20,872 bases of DNA from Gemmatimonadaceae bacterium. Lineage in GTDB: Bacteria; Latescibacterota; UBA2968; UBA8231. The notes beneath the pieces are model-generated. The model was not told the origin of the DNA and searched no databases. It worked only from the letters and a program-made list of their open reading frames with translations. Where the stretch lies: assembly GCA_002726335.1 (NCBI GenBank), contig PBSR01000055.1:1-20872 (forward strand). The letters run 5' to 3'. Below are positions 1 through 7,538 of this stretch, one piece after another (the first letter of the stretch is position 1; the number at the start of each line of letters is the position of its first letter). The translations under genes were made by a program, and so were the position numbers.

Positions 1-63
1 GTCGTCGGCGCTGGCAAGCAGAGCGTGTACGGTTTCGCACGGGGTGAAAGGTGTCTGCGTCAT
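1..63 (-). CDS. Probable anti-sigma factor, N-terminus only (cut by window edge)
   Basis: Only the first 21 codons are inside the window (ATG at 63-61). They read MTQTPFTPCETVHALLASADD. The ATG overlaps the TGA of the sigma-factor gene, the tight coupling usual for an ECF sigma factor and its anti-sigma factor. The Cys followed by a short helical stretch resembles the start of the zinc-finger anti-sigma (ZAS) domain, in which an N-terminal Cys precedes a HxxxCxxC motif. That HxxxCxxC motif would lie outside the window, so the assignment rests mainly on position. Confidence 0.5.
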   Translation of the reverse strand, partial: MTQTPFTPCETVHALLASADD

Positions 64-677
64 CGGGCGGGACCTCCATCGGGAGCGGCCTGATCTCCTG
101 CCGCGGGATCGTAGGGACGGAGCCGCTCGCCCAACTCGCGGGCGGCGTAGAAGATGCGGGACTTCACCGTCCCCGGTGGGCAACCGAGAACGTCACTGAT
201 GGCGGCGATGGAGAAACCCTCGCCGTGGCGCAGCAGGAAAGCGCTGCGCCGATCCGGATCGAGATGGGACAACTCCTCGGCAAGTCGCCGGCCGAAGCGC
301 TCGTTATCGAGGCCATCTCCCGGTGGCGGCGGCTGCAGGGCCTGGGCCACATGCCGGGCCTCGGCGGTGGCACTCTCTTCGGACTGACGACGAACCTGGC
401 GGCGCCGCAGTTCGCTGCAGCTGAGGTTGTGGGCCACGGCGAACAACCAGCGTGCCAGGGGCCGTTGGGGATCGTAGCGGCCCTCTCCTTCCAGCAGACG
501 CAGAAAGACCTCCTGCAGCAGATCCTGACTCACCGGTTCGTCCCGTACCATGCGGTGGACATAGGCCAGCAGGCGCCGGGAATACCGGCGATATAGCTCG
601 TCAAAGGCTGCCGTGTCTCCGGACCAGAGACGCGAGACGAGGGTTTCGTCGCCGTCTTCCTGAGTCGCATCCCGCAC
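60..677 (-). CDS. ECF-type RNA polymerase sigma factor (sigma-70 family)
   Basis: This 205-residue protein has the two-domain layout of ECF sigma factors. Region 2 lies at about residues 22-95 (FDELYRRYSRRLLAYVHRMV, then DLLQEVFLRLLE and ARWLFAVAHNL). Region 4 lies at about 133-190 (DPDRRSAFLLRHGEGFSIAAI, then GCPPGTVKSRIFYAARELG, the helix-turn-helix that reads the -35 element). Regions 1.1 and 3 are absent, as expected for this group. The start is GTG at 677-675, five bases after the stop of the secreted-protein gene upstream, so the two are probably one transcript. The next gene starts on its stop codon. The extended C-terminal tail after region 4 (about 15 residues rich in Ala, Gly and Pro) is of unknown role. 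Confidence 0.93.
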   Translation of the reverse strand: MRDATQEDGDETLVSRLWSGDTAAFDELYRRYSRRLLAYVHRMVRDEPVSQDLLQEVFLRLLEGEGRYDPQRPLARWLFAVAHNLSCSELRRRQVRRQSEESATAEARHVAQALQPPPPGDGLDNERFGRRLAEELSHLDPDRRSAFLLRHGEGFSIAAISDVLGCPPGTVKSRIFYAARELGERLRPYDPAAGDQAAPDGGPAR

Positions 678-682
678 CCGGT

Positions 683-1819
683 TCAGCTGCCGCCCAGCCG
701 GGACTGCACGTGTTCGACGAGATGGGCATCACCGCTGTCCCGAGCCAGTCGCAACGCCAGTCTACGCCAACGGCTGGCCGCCTCGGTTTCGGTGGGATCG
801 AGGGCCCGCGCCAGGGCGAGCATGGGGTAGGAGTAGTTGCCGTTGAGGCGTCGTACGATGGGGCGCGTCGACACGTGCGAATCGGCGTACCAGTCCTGCC
901 GGAGAGAATCGAGCCGGAAGCGCTGCTCCAGGTTCCGGCGCAGCTCCGCCGGTCCGGCAGGACCGACACGAGCTGCCAGCCCGGTCAGTTGCAGTCGCGG
1001 GGCCAGCGGCTGGCGCAGGTCGGCGCCGAGGGTGAGGGCCAGGTAGAGGGGCGTGTCGGGAGCTACGGCTTCGATGGTCTCGACGAGAGCCGCCAGAAAG
1101 GCTGGCTTGTCATCGTGTGGCAGATCCTGAAGAGTCGCAGTGTCGATGGTGACACCGTGCAGGCTGAGAGCTTTCTGCAAATGGGGTCGCAGGTTGTCAG
1201 CGAGATACAGATTGAGGACCAGCACGTCCGGGCGCACACCACGGGCGCGCTGCAGCATCCACGCAGGGTACGTGTCGTTGTCGCCGTTGGTGATGAGGAT
1301 GGCCCCCTCGGTGACGCTGTGCAGCAGGTTGTAGTCATAGTCCAGCAGCCCGCGGGCGAGGACGGCACTGTCGTAGAGCTGTCGCCAGAGGTCATCAGCG
1401 CCGCCGCGATCGCTGGTCAGTTCACGTTCGAGGGCGAGGTCTTCGATGACCTCGCCGCAGTGGCCACAGCGCGCCAGCGCCTGTTCAAGAAAAGCCACCT
1501 TCCGCTGGCGGTCGGTCTCGGCCCGAGCCCGGAGGTAGGGCAGTTCCCAACTGGAGGGGACGTGGCGCGCCATCGACTCGAGAACCGGCGACAGATCCGC
1601 CCGCCCCCGGGGCCCGCTGTATTGCCTGGCCACATACAGGCTGTACCAGCCACGGGAGTCGTCCGGATGGTCGGTCAACTGCTGTTGCCACTGCCGGGCC
1701 TGTTCGACATACCAGGCCTGTGGCAGGTGGCCGGCGCGCCGAATCAGATGTACAGTGGCGGGATCGGCGGCCCTGACGGTGACGGCCGTCAGAAGAATGA
1801 CGACGATGGACAGATGCAT
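683..1819 (-). CDS. Secreted TMEM260/DUF2723-like protein without membrane segments
   Basis: The 378-residue product begins with a short hydrophobic signal-like segment ending near residue 18 (VILLTAVTVRAAD). Residues about 35-135 look helical and TPR-like and contain a CGHC pair (118-121). The recognisable core is at 172-210: GAILITNGDNDTYPAWMLQ followed by GVRPDVLVLNLYLA. This matches the soluble C-terminal signature of DUF2723/TMEM260 proteins, which are normally multi-spanning membrane proteins (the eukaryotic member is an O-mannosyltransferase). Here the membrane half is missing, so glycosyltransferase activity should not be assumed. The ATG at 1819-1817 has a GGGAG ribosome-binding site seven bases upstream. 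It heads the operon with the ECF sigma factor, which suggests a cell-envelope sensing or effector role. Confidence 0.72.
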   Translation of the reverse strand: MHLSIVVILLTAVTVRAADPATVHLIRRAGHLPQAWYVEQARQWQQQLTDHPDDSRGWYSLYVARQYSGPRGRADLSPVLESMARHVPSSWELPYLRARAETDRQRKVAFLEQALARCGHCGEVIEDLALERELTSDRGGADDLWRQLYDSAVLARGLLDYDYNLLHSVTEGAILITNGDNDTYPAWMLQRARGVRPDVLVLNLYLADNLRPHLQKALSLHGVTIDTATLQDLPHDDKPAFLAALVETIEAVAPDTPLYLALTLGADLRQPLAPRLQLTGLAARVGPAGPAELRRNLEQRFRLDSLRQDWYADSHVSTRPIVRRLNGNYSYPMLALARALDPTETEAASRWRRLALRLARDSGDAHLVEHVQSRLGGS

Positions 1820-1862
1820 ACACAGGCTCCCGGCGGAAGATCACATGGGACTCACACCAGTG

Positions 1863-1889
1863 TATACGCCTCAAAAGGCACAGGGTTCA
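1863..1889 (-). promoter_or_regulatory. Candidate ECF-type promoter for the sigma-factor operon
   Basis: On the minus strand TGAACC (1889-1884) is followed after 15 bases by CGTATA (1868-1863). This resembles ECF promoters of the TGAAAC-N16-CGTA type. Transcription would start near 1856 and leave a leader of roughly 35 bases before the ATG at 1819. The spacer is one base shorter than the classical form and the match was found by eye, so it remains a candidate. Confidence 0.35.
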
Positions 1890-1930
1890 CACAGTTGTGG
1901 CCGACGGGCCGTGTGGCTACCGTAAGGTCC

Positions 1931-2671
1931 ATGAGCAGTGAGCAGGAATGGCTCGACGCCCTGTGCGTACGCCAGCGACTCGATGTGTTCGGCGAACTTG
2001 CCGGGGGTGTGGCCCACCAGCTGAACAATGCTCTCAGCGTCGTCAATGGCTATGAAGAGCTCCTGCTGGAGGCCCTGGATGACGAGTCGTCAAAGGCAGC
2101 TCCAGACATAGACGAGCTGCGCACGCGGGCCCGGACCGTGCACACCTGGACCGGGACGGCGCTGTCGGTGGCGCGCCGGCTACACTCCATGTCCGCCCAC
2201 ATGCGGGAGGAGCGCGGCCCCCTCGACGTCAACGGCCTGGCGGCGGAAGCGGTGGATCTTTGCCGCTATCGCTGCGAGCGGGAGAACATCCTGTTGATCG
2301 CCGATCTGAGTGATGGATTGCCCCTCGTGATCGCCCATCCGGGAGAGTTGCTGCAGGTCATGGTCAATCTCGTGCAGAATGCACGCGAGGCGATCGATCG
2401 CGCCAACGGTACTGACGGCGGCACGATCCGTCTGACAACAACCGGACACGAAGGCGGCGTGTGCATCGCCGTCGAGGACGATGGTCCCGGTGTGGCAGCC
2501 GATGAGGTGGAGAGCATCTTCGCCGTCGGCCGCAGTGCCAAGAGCGGACCCGGCGTGGGGCTGGGCCTGCCGGTGTCACGCCGGATTGCCCAACGGTGTG
2601 GCGGATCCCTGTCTGCCGAAGCGGGCGCTGATGAGGGCGCCCGTTTCTTGATCGACCTGCCGTCGGAGTGA
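1931..2671 (+). CDS. Orphan cytosolic sensor histidine kinase (HisKA-like plus HATPase_c)
   Basis: The product is 246 residues and has no transmembrane, PAS or receiver domain. The H box is GELAGGVAHQLNNALSVVNG with phospho-acceptor His29. The N box is LQVMVNLVQNAREAID (141-156). The G1 box is EDDGPGV (182-188), an F-box-like region follows at 196-200, and the G2 box is GPGVGLGLPVSRRIA (206-220). It is therefore a minimal dimerisation and ATPase module that must receive its signal from another protein. The ATG at 1931 has AAGG four bases upstream and starts exactly where kinase homology begins; the open frame continues far upstream only as an antisense shadow of the minus-strand genes. No response regulator lies next to it. 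Its stop overlaps the next start (GTGA), so it is translationally coupled to the acetyltransferase. Confidence 0.87.
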   Translation: MSSEQEWLDALCVRQRLDVFGELAGGVAHQLNNALSVVNGYEELLLEALDDESSKAAPDIDELRTRARTVHTWTGTALSVARRLHSMSAHMREERGPLDVNGLAAEAVDLCRYRCERENILLIADLSDGLPLVIAHPGELLQVMVNLVQNAREAIDRANGTDGGTIRLTTTGHEGGVCIAVEDDGPGVAADEVESIFAVGRSAKSGPGVGLGLPVSRRIAQRCGGSLSAEAGADEGARFLIDLPSE

Positions 2672-3453
2672 CGCAGGCTCACGCACCGACATCGGCCCGC
2701 ATCGCCGACGCCGTATCGGCCCTCGGTGTACGCCCGGGGGGTGTCCTCCTCGTTCATTCTTCGCTGTCGTCACTGACGGCAGGGCCATCGGCTCGCGTCG
2801 AAGGGGGGCCCGAGACGGTGATTCAGGGACTGCTGCGGGCTCTCGGCCCCCAGGGTACGCTGCTGCTGCCGGCACTTAGTTACGCCACCGTTCACGCTGA
2901 CCAGACGCGCTTTGATCGCGACACGACGCCCAGCTGCATCGGTACGATTCCGGAACATTTCCGCAGGCGCGGGGGAACGGTGCGCTCCGGGTCACCAACA
3001 CATTCGGTCTGTGCCACAGGTCCCCGGGCGGCGTCCATCGTGGCAGACCATCATCTGGACAGAACCCCGGTGGGAGCACGGTCGCCCTTGCGAAAGCTTC
3101 GCCACCTGAACGGTCAGCTGCTGTTTCTCGGTTGCGGCCTGCGACCGAATACTTCGATGCACGGTGTGGAGGAGTTGGCCGCTGCTCCCTACCTGTTTGG
3201 TGATGAAGTGAAGTACAGCCTGCAGCTGGGACCAGAGCACCACGAGATCAGCTGCAGGCGACACGCGTTCGCCGGCTGGGTGCAACGCTACGACCGGCTG
3301 GCAGATCTGTTGCGGGACGACGGTCTGCGCGTCGGGTCGGTGCTCGATGCCCAGGCCCATCTGCTGGAGGCGCGGACCATGTGGGACCGGGGGGAGGCGA
3401 CCATACGGGCCGATCCCTACGCCTTCGTCAGCCGTGAGGGGCAGGACACTTAG
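2668..3453 (+). CDS. AAC(3)-family N-acetyltransferase
   Basis: The 261-residue protein shows the aminoglycoside 3-N-acetyltransferase fold signatures: GVLLVHSSLSSL (25-36), GPQGTLLLPALSY (60-72), RSGSPTHSVCATGPRA (106-121, equivalent to the HPxxSxxxxG motif) and SPLRKL followed by QLLFLGCGLRPNTSMHGVEE (139-169), with His165 in the TxxH position. The family uses acetyl-CoA to acylate amino groups. Many environmental members sit in biosynthetic or surface-polysaccharide loci and confer no drug resistance, so the substrate is open. The start is the GTG at 2668, overlapping the kinase TGA. GGAG lies directly against it, so initiation probably relies on translational coupling. The gene ends with TAG and faces the minus-strand gene at 3502. 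Confidence 0.85.
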   Translation: MTQAHAPTSARIADAVSALGVRPGGVLLVHSSLSSLTAGPSARVEGGPETVIQGLLRALGPQGTLLLPALSYATVHADQTRFDRDTTPSCIGTIPEHFRRRGGTVRSGSPTHSVCATGPRAASIVADHHLDRTPVGARSPLRKLRHLNGQLLFLGCGLRPNTSMHGVEELAAAPYLFGDEVKYSLQLGPEHHEISCRRHAFAGWVQRYDRLADLLRDDGLRVGSVLDAQAHLLEARTMWDRGEATIRADPYAFVSREGQDT

Positions 3454-3501
3454 CCCGGAGACTCTCCCGCGAGGGGTGCGTTCCACGAGCCGGCGGCAGG
3501 C

Positions 3502-3897
3502 CTAGCCGTCGATCGGCAACCGCCAGGGGATGAGCACCGATACGGTCACGAGAAGCAGCGTCAGCAACAGGGCCGAACCGATGGCCTGCAGCTGGATTCG
3601 CCCTGCACGGCGGGCGAAGTACTGGCGTTCTTCGTCGTCTTCAATACGCCGTGTTCCCAACTCGGTGGTGCGGGCCCCCCTGGCCGCGAGAAAGACGCAC
3701 GTGCCACCGGCTGCCTGCAGCGACGACAACGTGCAGATCCAGGCGGGGAGAAAGACACCCAGTCGCAGGATGAGGGGGGCGCCCGCCACCGTGAGCAGCG
3801 CCATGATGCCGAGGCAGAGGATGAAGAACAGAACGCCGAAAAAGGCGCGGAAGCGAACGCCGTCTGGGCCGATATTGTGCTCCACAAAAAGATCCAT
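3502..3897 (-). CDS. Small integral membrane protein of unknown function
   Basis: The 131-residue product has about three membrane-spanning segments: residues about 18-40 (AFFGVLFFILCLGIMALLTV), 42-70 (around LGVFLPAWICTLSSLQAA) and 107-127 (ALLLTLLLVTVSVLIPW). Between the second and third is a charged cytosolic-looking loop with IEDDEERQYFARRAGRIQLQA. A GGTC segment with Cys at the end of the second helix may be functional. I do not recognise a named family. The ATG at 3897 lies two bases after the stop of the alpha/beta hydrolase, so it is the last gene of a Crp-hydrolase-membrane protein operon. No strong Shine-Dalgarno sequence is visible. Confidence 0.75.
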   Translation of the reverse strand: MDLFVEHNIGPDGVRFRAFFGVLFFILCLGIMALLTVAGAPLILRLGVFLPAWICTLSSLQAAGGTCVFLAARGARTTELGTRRIEDDEERQYFARRAGRIQLQAIGSALLLTLLLVTVSVLIPWRLPIDG

Positions 3898-3899
3898 TC

Positions 3900-4796
3900 T
3901 CAGGCGGTGTGGCGACGCATCCAGTCACGAATGACGACGGCTGTCTCGATGGGAAGTTCCAAGTGCGGTGCATGCCCACACTCATCGAACACGTGCAGCG
4001 TCGACCGGGGAATCGACTCCTCGAAGAGCAGGGCGAATAGAGGTGGCACGATCTGGTCCTCCCGTCCCCAGAGAATCAGCGTCGGTACGTCGATGTCCGC
4101 GTAACGCGCGGGAAAGGCGGCGGCGTCTTCGGGTACCATATTCCGTACCGACTCACGGTAGCAGTACAGTGTGTTCGGGAGGCGCAGGGAATCCAGGGCG
4201 TCGTCGACCAGTTCCGGCGGAATCGCACTGCTGTCGTAGAAGGCCCGTCGGTAGGTTCGTCGCGTCAGGAAGCGGGCCAACCCCGTGGCCAGGGCCAGTC
4301 TGTGAACCCACGGCAGCAGCAGCAGGCGGCCTGGCCAGCCGATCAGCAACTGGAGGAGCGGGGGCAGGGGCTGAGGATGCCCGGCGGCGGCCTCGAGGAC
4401 GAGGCCGCGCAGCCGTGGAGCCGAGGGCCACGGCGTGCACAGCAAACGCAGAGCAGCACCCCCGCCGAGGGAGTTGCCGATGATGACGAGATCGTCGAGT
4501 TCGAGCTCGCGGATGAAGTTGCGCAGGAATCCCACCTGCATGTCCAGGCTGTACCGTTCCTCGGGAGGGCGTTCGAGGAGCCGCGGACGGCTGCTGTGGC
4601 CAAAACCGACAAGGTCCGGGACGACGACACGAAATCCCGCTTCCACCAGGGCCGGTGTCAGCAGAGACCACGTGCCCCGGTGATCGAACAGGCCGTGGAG
4701 CAGCAGGACCGTGCTCCCGACTCGGTCCCGGCCCGATTCGGTGTACACCATGCGGATCGGTGTTCCCGAGTCGTGGCCGACAACGACGGCGGTCAC
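3900..4796 (-). CDS. Alpha/beta-hydrolase fold protein
   Basis: A soluble 298-residue hydrolase. The oxyanion-hole motif is LLLHGLFDHRGTW (31-43). The nucleophile elbow is GNSLGGG (107-113) with Ser109. The acid is probably Asp247 in WGREDQIVPP, and the catalytic His is His275 in CGHAPHLE. A lid-like helical insertion spans about 140-225. The family includes esterases, C-C bond hydrolases, dehalogenases and acyltransferases, and the sequence does not decide the substrate. I prefer the GTG at 4796, one base after the Crp stop. An ATG at 4835-4833 would overlap the Crp gene by 38 bases and add 13 residues that do not look like the family. The gene is cotranscribed with the Crp/Fnr regulator upstream. 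Confidence 0.87.
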   Translation of the reverse strand: MTAVVVGHDSGTPIRMVYTESGRDRVGSTVLLLHGLFDHRGTWSLLTPALVEAGFRVVVPDLVGFGHSSRPRLLERPPEERYSLDMQVGFLRNFIRELELDDLVIIGNSLGGGAALRLLCTPWPSAPRLRGLVLEAAAGHPQPLPPLLQLLIGWPGRLLLLPWVHRLALATGLARFLTRRTYRRAFYDSSAIPPELVDDALDSLRLPNTLYCYRESVRNMVPEDAAAFPARYADIDVPTLILWGREDQIVPPLFALLFEESIPRSTLHVFDECGHAPHLELPIETAVVIRDWMRRHTA

Positions 4797-4797
4797 G

Positions 4798-5487
4798 TCA
4801 CGTTTCGTCAGCAGGCAGATCGCCTGCCGAAGCATCGCCCAGAATGAGGATCTGACGGCCACTGATACGGATGTACCCCTCGTCCTGCAACTGCTTGAGG
4901 GCGCGGGTGACGGTCTCGCGAGTCGTGCCCGCCATGTTGGCCAGTTGCTGGTGTGTGGGCCGTCGACGGATGAGGATGCCTTCGGGTGATTTCTGCCCGC
5001 CATCCTCGGCCATGCGCAGCAGCGTCTTGGCGACGCGGTGATGGACGTCGAGCAGGGCGAGGCCCTCGACCTGATCGTCGGTGCGCCGCAGGCGCGAAGC
5101 CAGCTCTTCGAGGAGGGACACGGCAATCTGTGGTACGCGTTCGACCAGACGCAGAAAATCGGAGCGCTTGAGCATCATCAGCTCGGTCTTGACCATGGCC
5201 GTGACGTTGGCCGAGCGCGGTCGGTCATCGAGCAATGACAACTCGCCGAAGACCTCACCTTCACCCAGAAGAGACAGGATGAACTCCTTCCCGTCTTCGT
5301 GGATCAGGCTGACCTTCACCTGACCGGCGCGGATGATGAACAGCGTGTCGCCCGATTCCTCGGCGAGGATGATGAGCTGCCCCTTGTCGAAAGTGCGCGA
5401 GAAGGTCAACTCGGCAAGAGCTTCGACCTCGGGATCGCCGAGGCAGTCGAAGAGCGGGACCTGACGCAGGAAGGTGGCGTTCGACAT
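4798..5487 (-). CDS. Crp/Fnr-family transcriptional regulator with cNMP-type pocket
   Basis: This 229-residue protein has an N-terminal cyclic-nucleotide-binding beta-barrel (about 10-125), a dimerisation helix and a C-terminal winged helix. The phosphate-binding cassette reads FGELSLLDDRPRSA (80-93), which keeps the Glu and the Arg-Ser-Ala that contact cyclic nucleotides in CRP. The recognition helix-turn-helix is THQQLANMAGTTRETVTRAL (178-197). There is no FNR-type cysteine cluster. The ATG at 5487 gives the normal family length; the open frame runs 25 codons further up without homology and crosses the predicted promoter. No clear Shine-Dalgarno sequence precedes the ATG. It is the first gene of the operon with the hydrolase and the membrane protein. 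Confidence 0.92.
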   Translation of the reverse strand: MSNATFLRQVPLFDCLGDPEVEALAELTFSRTFDKGQLIILAEESGDTLFIIRAGQVKVSLIHEDGKEFILSLLGEGEVFGELSLLDDRPRSANVTAMVKTELMMLKRSDFLRLVERVPQIAVSLLEELASRLRRTDDQVEGLALLDVHHRVAKTLLRMAEDGGQKSPEGILIRRRPTHQQLANMAGTTRETVTRALKQLQDEGYIRISGRQILILGDASAGDLPADET

Positions 5488-5532
5488 GGAGGCGGACGGG
5501 CGATGGGGAGGCGCGACACGCGATGCTCCACC

Positions 5533-5562
5533 ATTGTACGGTGAGCGGCGCGGGACGGTCAA
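5533..5562 (-). promoter_or_regulatory. Candidate sigma70-type promoter for the Crp-hydrolase operon
   Basis: On the minus strand TTGACC (5562-5557) and TACAAT (5538-5533) are separated by 18 bases. Each hexamer matches the consensus at five of six positions. The start would be near 5526, giving a leader of about 39 bases before the ATG at 5487. The -35 element lies over the stop codon of the metallophosphoesterase gene. Confidence 0.55.
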
Positions 5563-6470
5563 CTACCCGATGGGCTCCAGGTTGATCTGGCCCTCGGCAG
5601 CACGACCGTCGTATCGCGGTCGCCTACCTCCCCCTCCCAGCGGTGGTTGTGCTCTTCGTCGGCCAGCTGTGACGAGGTCGCGAGGATCTCGGGCAGGTCG
5701 AGGGTATGCCAGCGACTCGTCAGCCAGCCGTCGTCGGTGATGGTGATCTGCCGAAAGCCGAGGGGGTAGCCGATGAGGCAGGCCGTGTCAATGCACACGT
5801 AGTCGCGGAACAGACGTACGCGATTCGTGTGGCGGTGGCCGCTGAAGGTGGCAGCCACCGCCGGACACTCGGCAAGCGTCGTCTGCAGTTGCGCCGCGTT
5901 CGTGATGATACCCTTGTCAGGTGCACCCACTCCTGCGTGTACCCACGAGTGCAGCATGAGCAGGAGAACGGTCGATTCGGACCGGGCCTCGGCGTCGGCG
6001 GCACGGAGGGCCTCGTCCAGAGCGTCTGTCCAGGTGCCGCCACCGGCTTCGCCGTCACGGAAGATGTGAGCCCGGGCCAACCGCAGCCGTGGAGCCACAT
6101 CGACGACGTCAAAGATGCCCGGCGTGCCAAAAGTGCGGGCGAAATCGCCAAACCGGTACTGTTGCGCGTCGCAGTCGTGGTTGCCGGGTACACAGTGAAG
6201 GGGCGCGTCAAACCCCGCGTAGGTGGCAGCCACATCCTGCAGCGAATGCTCGTACTGCTTGGGGGTGAGATCGAAGGAGCCGCCGCCGCAGAGCAGGTCA
6301 CCCACATGGATGATGAACTCCGGAGACAGCGCGTTCACCGCAGGTACTGTGGCGGCGAGGATCTCCGGGGCGCGCGTCAGCAGCTTGGGCGGCGCAAAGT
6401 CCTTCGGCGCCGCCGGGTGATAGTGCGTGTCAGCAAGAACGATGAAGTGAGCCCGAGCATCAGGCGGCAT
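5559..6470 (-). CDS. Calcineurin-like metallophosphoesterase
   Basis: The 303-residue protein carries the five metal-ligand motifs of the metallophosphoesterase superfamily in order: ADTHYH (Asp14, His16), HVGDLLCGGG (Asp58), GNHDCD (Asn97, His98), LHSWVH (His174) and FSGHRHTN (His212, His214). No signal peptide or membrane segment is visible, so it probably acts in the cytosol on a phosphomonoester or phosphodiester. The start ATG (6470-6468) shares a base with the dipeptidase stop codon, so the two are translationally coupled. It is the last gene of the run that begins with the Crp-like regulator at 11537. A cyclic-nucleotide phosphodiesterase role is possible but undecided by sequence. Confidence 0.9.
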   Translation of the reverse strand: MPPDARAHFIVLADTHYHPAAPKDFAPPKLLTRAPEILAATVPAVNALSPEFIIHVGDLLCGGGSFDLTPKQYEHSLQDVAATYAGFDAPLHCVPGNHDCDAQQYRFGDFARTFGTPGIFDVVDVAPRLRLARAHIFRDGEAGGGTWTDALDEALRAADAEARSESTVLLLMLHSWVHAGVGAPDKGIITNAAQLQTTLAECPAVAATFSGHRHTNRVRLFRDYVCIDTACLIGYPLGFRQITITDDGWLTSRWHTLDLPEILATSSQLADEEHNHRWEGEVGDRDTTVVLPRARSTWSPSGS

Positions 6471-7528
6471 CAGGCGGGCAGTCCTTCTTCGAGAAGACGC
6501 AGCCAGTTGCCGTGCATCATGGTGGCGATGTCGTCGTCGCTGTACCCACGCTGGGTCAGGATGTCGGGGATCTTCTGCAGGTCGGCAATGGTGTCCATAT
6601 CAGCGGGGGACTGCTCCTTGCCGTAGCCGCCGTCGAGGTCGGTGCCAATGGCGGCATGCCGGCAGTTGCCGGCCAGCTGATTGATGTGATCCATGTGATC
6701 GACGACGGTCTCCAGGGTGATCCCCGTGTTGTCCTGAGCCTGTCTGTCCCACAGCGGCGACAGCATCCAGTCGTCGAAGGCGACACCGACGACGCCCTGT
6801 CGGCCGATGATTGCCCTGAGCTGGTCATCATCGAACTGGCGGTCGTGATCACACAGGGCCCGCACGCAGTTGTGGGTCGCCAGGATCTGCCCCCCGAACA
6901 CGTCCAGGGCCTCCCAGAAGGCCGCCTCTGCCAGGTGGCTGAGGTCGAGCATCATGCCGGCTCTCTCCAGGGCCCTCAGCATGGGAGCGCCTCGAGGCGT
7001 CAGTCCGCCCGGCGCCTGCGTGCCGTGGGCATAGGAACTGACCCCGTAGTGACAGAGACTGACGACGCGCAGGCCCTCACTCCACCATTCGGGTACCTGA
7101 TCGTCGTCGACAATGCCGTCACAACCTTCCATGGTGAGCACGAAGCCCAGAGGACAGTGCACCGGGTCGGCCTCCCACGCCTGCAGGTGGGTCCGCAGCG
7201 CGGGTGCGCTGCGAATCTGACGCAGCCAGCCTTTCTGCTCCATCAACCGGTAGTAGGCCAGTTGACCGCGGTCACTGGCGTAGGCCATGTCCTGAGTGCG
7301 CACACCGGGGAATCGCTTGCCATGGGATGCGACCCGACAGCACATGGTGACGAAGAACAGGCCGATCTCACCGCGGCGCAGCTCCTCGAAGCTGACCACG
7401 TTGAGGCCGCGGCCCTTCTCCGGCATGCCGGCCTCCGACTCGCGCATGCGCCGGATGCTCTGCGTCAGGTCCCGGTCCCAGGTGAGGGCGTTGTAGGCGA
7501 TGTCCAGATGAGAATCGACGATCAACAT
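6470..7528 (-). CDS. Membrane-dipeptidase-like peptidase, family M19
   Basis: The 352-residue protein belongs to the renal dipeptidase family of binuclear zinc hydrolases. The ligands are visible: His7 and Asp9 in DSHLDIA, bridging Glu134 in LTMEGCDG, His198 in LDLSHLAE, His219 in LATHNCVRA, and Asp297 in IGTDLDGG. A C-terminal GNWLRLLEE matches the family's GgNxLR ending. No signal peptide is present, unlike the eukaryotic enzyme, so it should be cytosolic. It would cleave dipeptides, including D-residue types in some bacteria. The ATG at 7528 lies 10 bases after the EgtD stop, with GGAG about 13 bases upstream. Its place between EgtD and the phosphoesterase suggests it processes a small peptide in the same pathway. 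Confidence 0.92.
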   Translation of the reverse strand: MLIVDSHLDIAYNALTWDRDLTQSIRRMRESEAGMPEKGRGLNVVSFEELRRGEIGLFFVTMCCRVASHGKRFPGVRTQDMAYASDRGQLAYYRLMEQKGWLRQIRSAPALRTHLQAWEADPVHCPLGFVLTMEGCDGIVDDDQVPEWWSEGLRVVSLCHYGVSSYAHGTQAPGGLTPRGAPMLRALERAGMMLDLSHLAEAAFWEALDVFGGQILATHNCVRALCDHDRQFDDDQLRAIIGRQGVVGVAFDDWMLSPLWDRQAQDNTGITLETVVDHMDHINQLAGNCRHAAIGTDLDGGYGKEQSPADMDTIADLQKIPDILTQRGYSDDDIATMMHGNWLRLLEEGLPA

Positions 7529-7538
7529 CGGTTACCAA

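Noticed and set aside
452..1930. Very long plus-strand open frame running into the histidine kinase
   Set aside because: It is the antisense shadow of the DUF2723-like and sigma-factor genes in high-GC DNA. Kinase homology begins only at the ATG at 1931, and the upstream part has no recognisable domain.
3454..3501. Possible terminator between the convergent acetyltransferase and membrane-protein genes
   Set aside because: There is a short CCC-GCGA-GGG hairpin with a four-base stem at most and no T-run on either strand, which is too weak to call.
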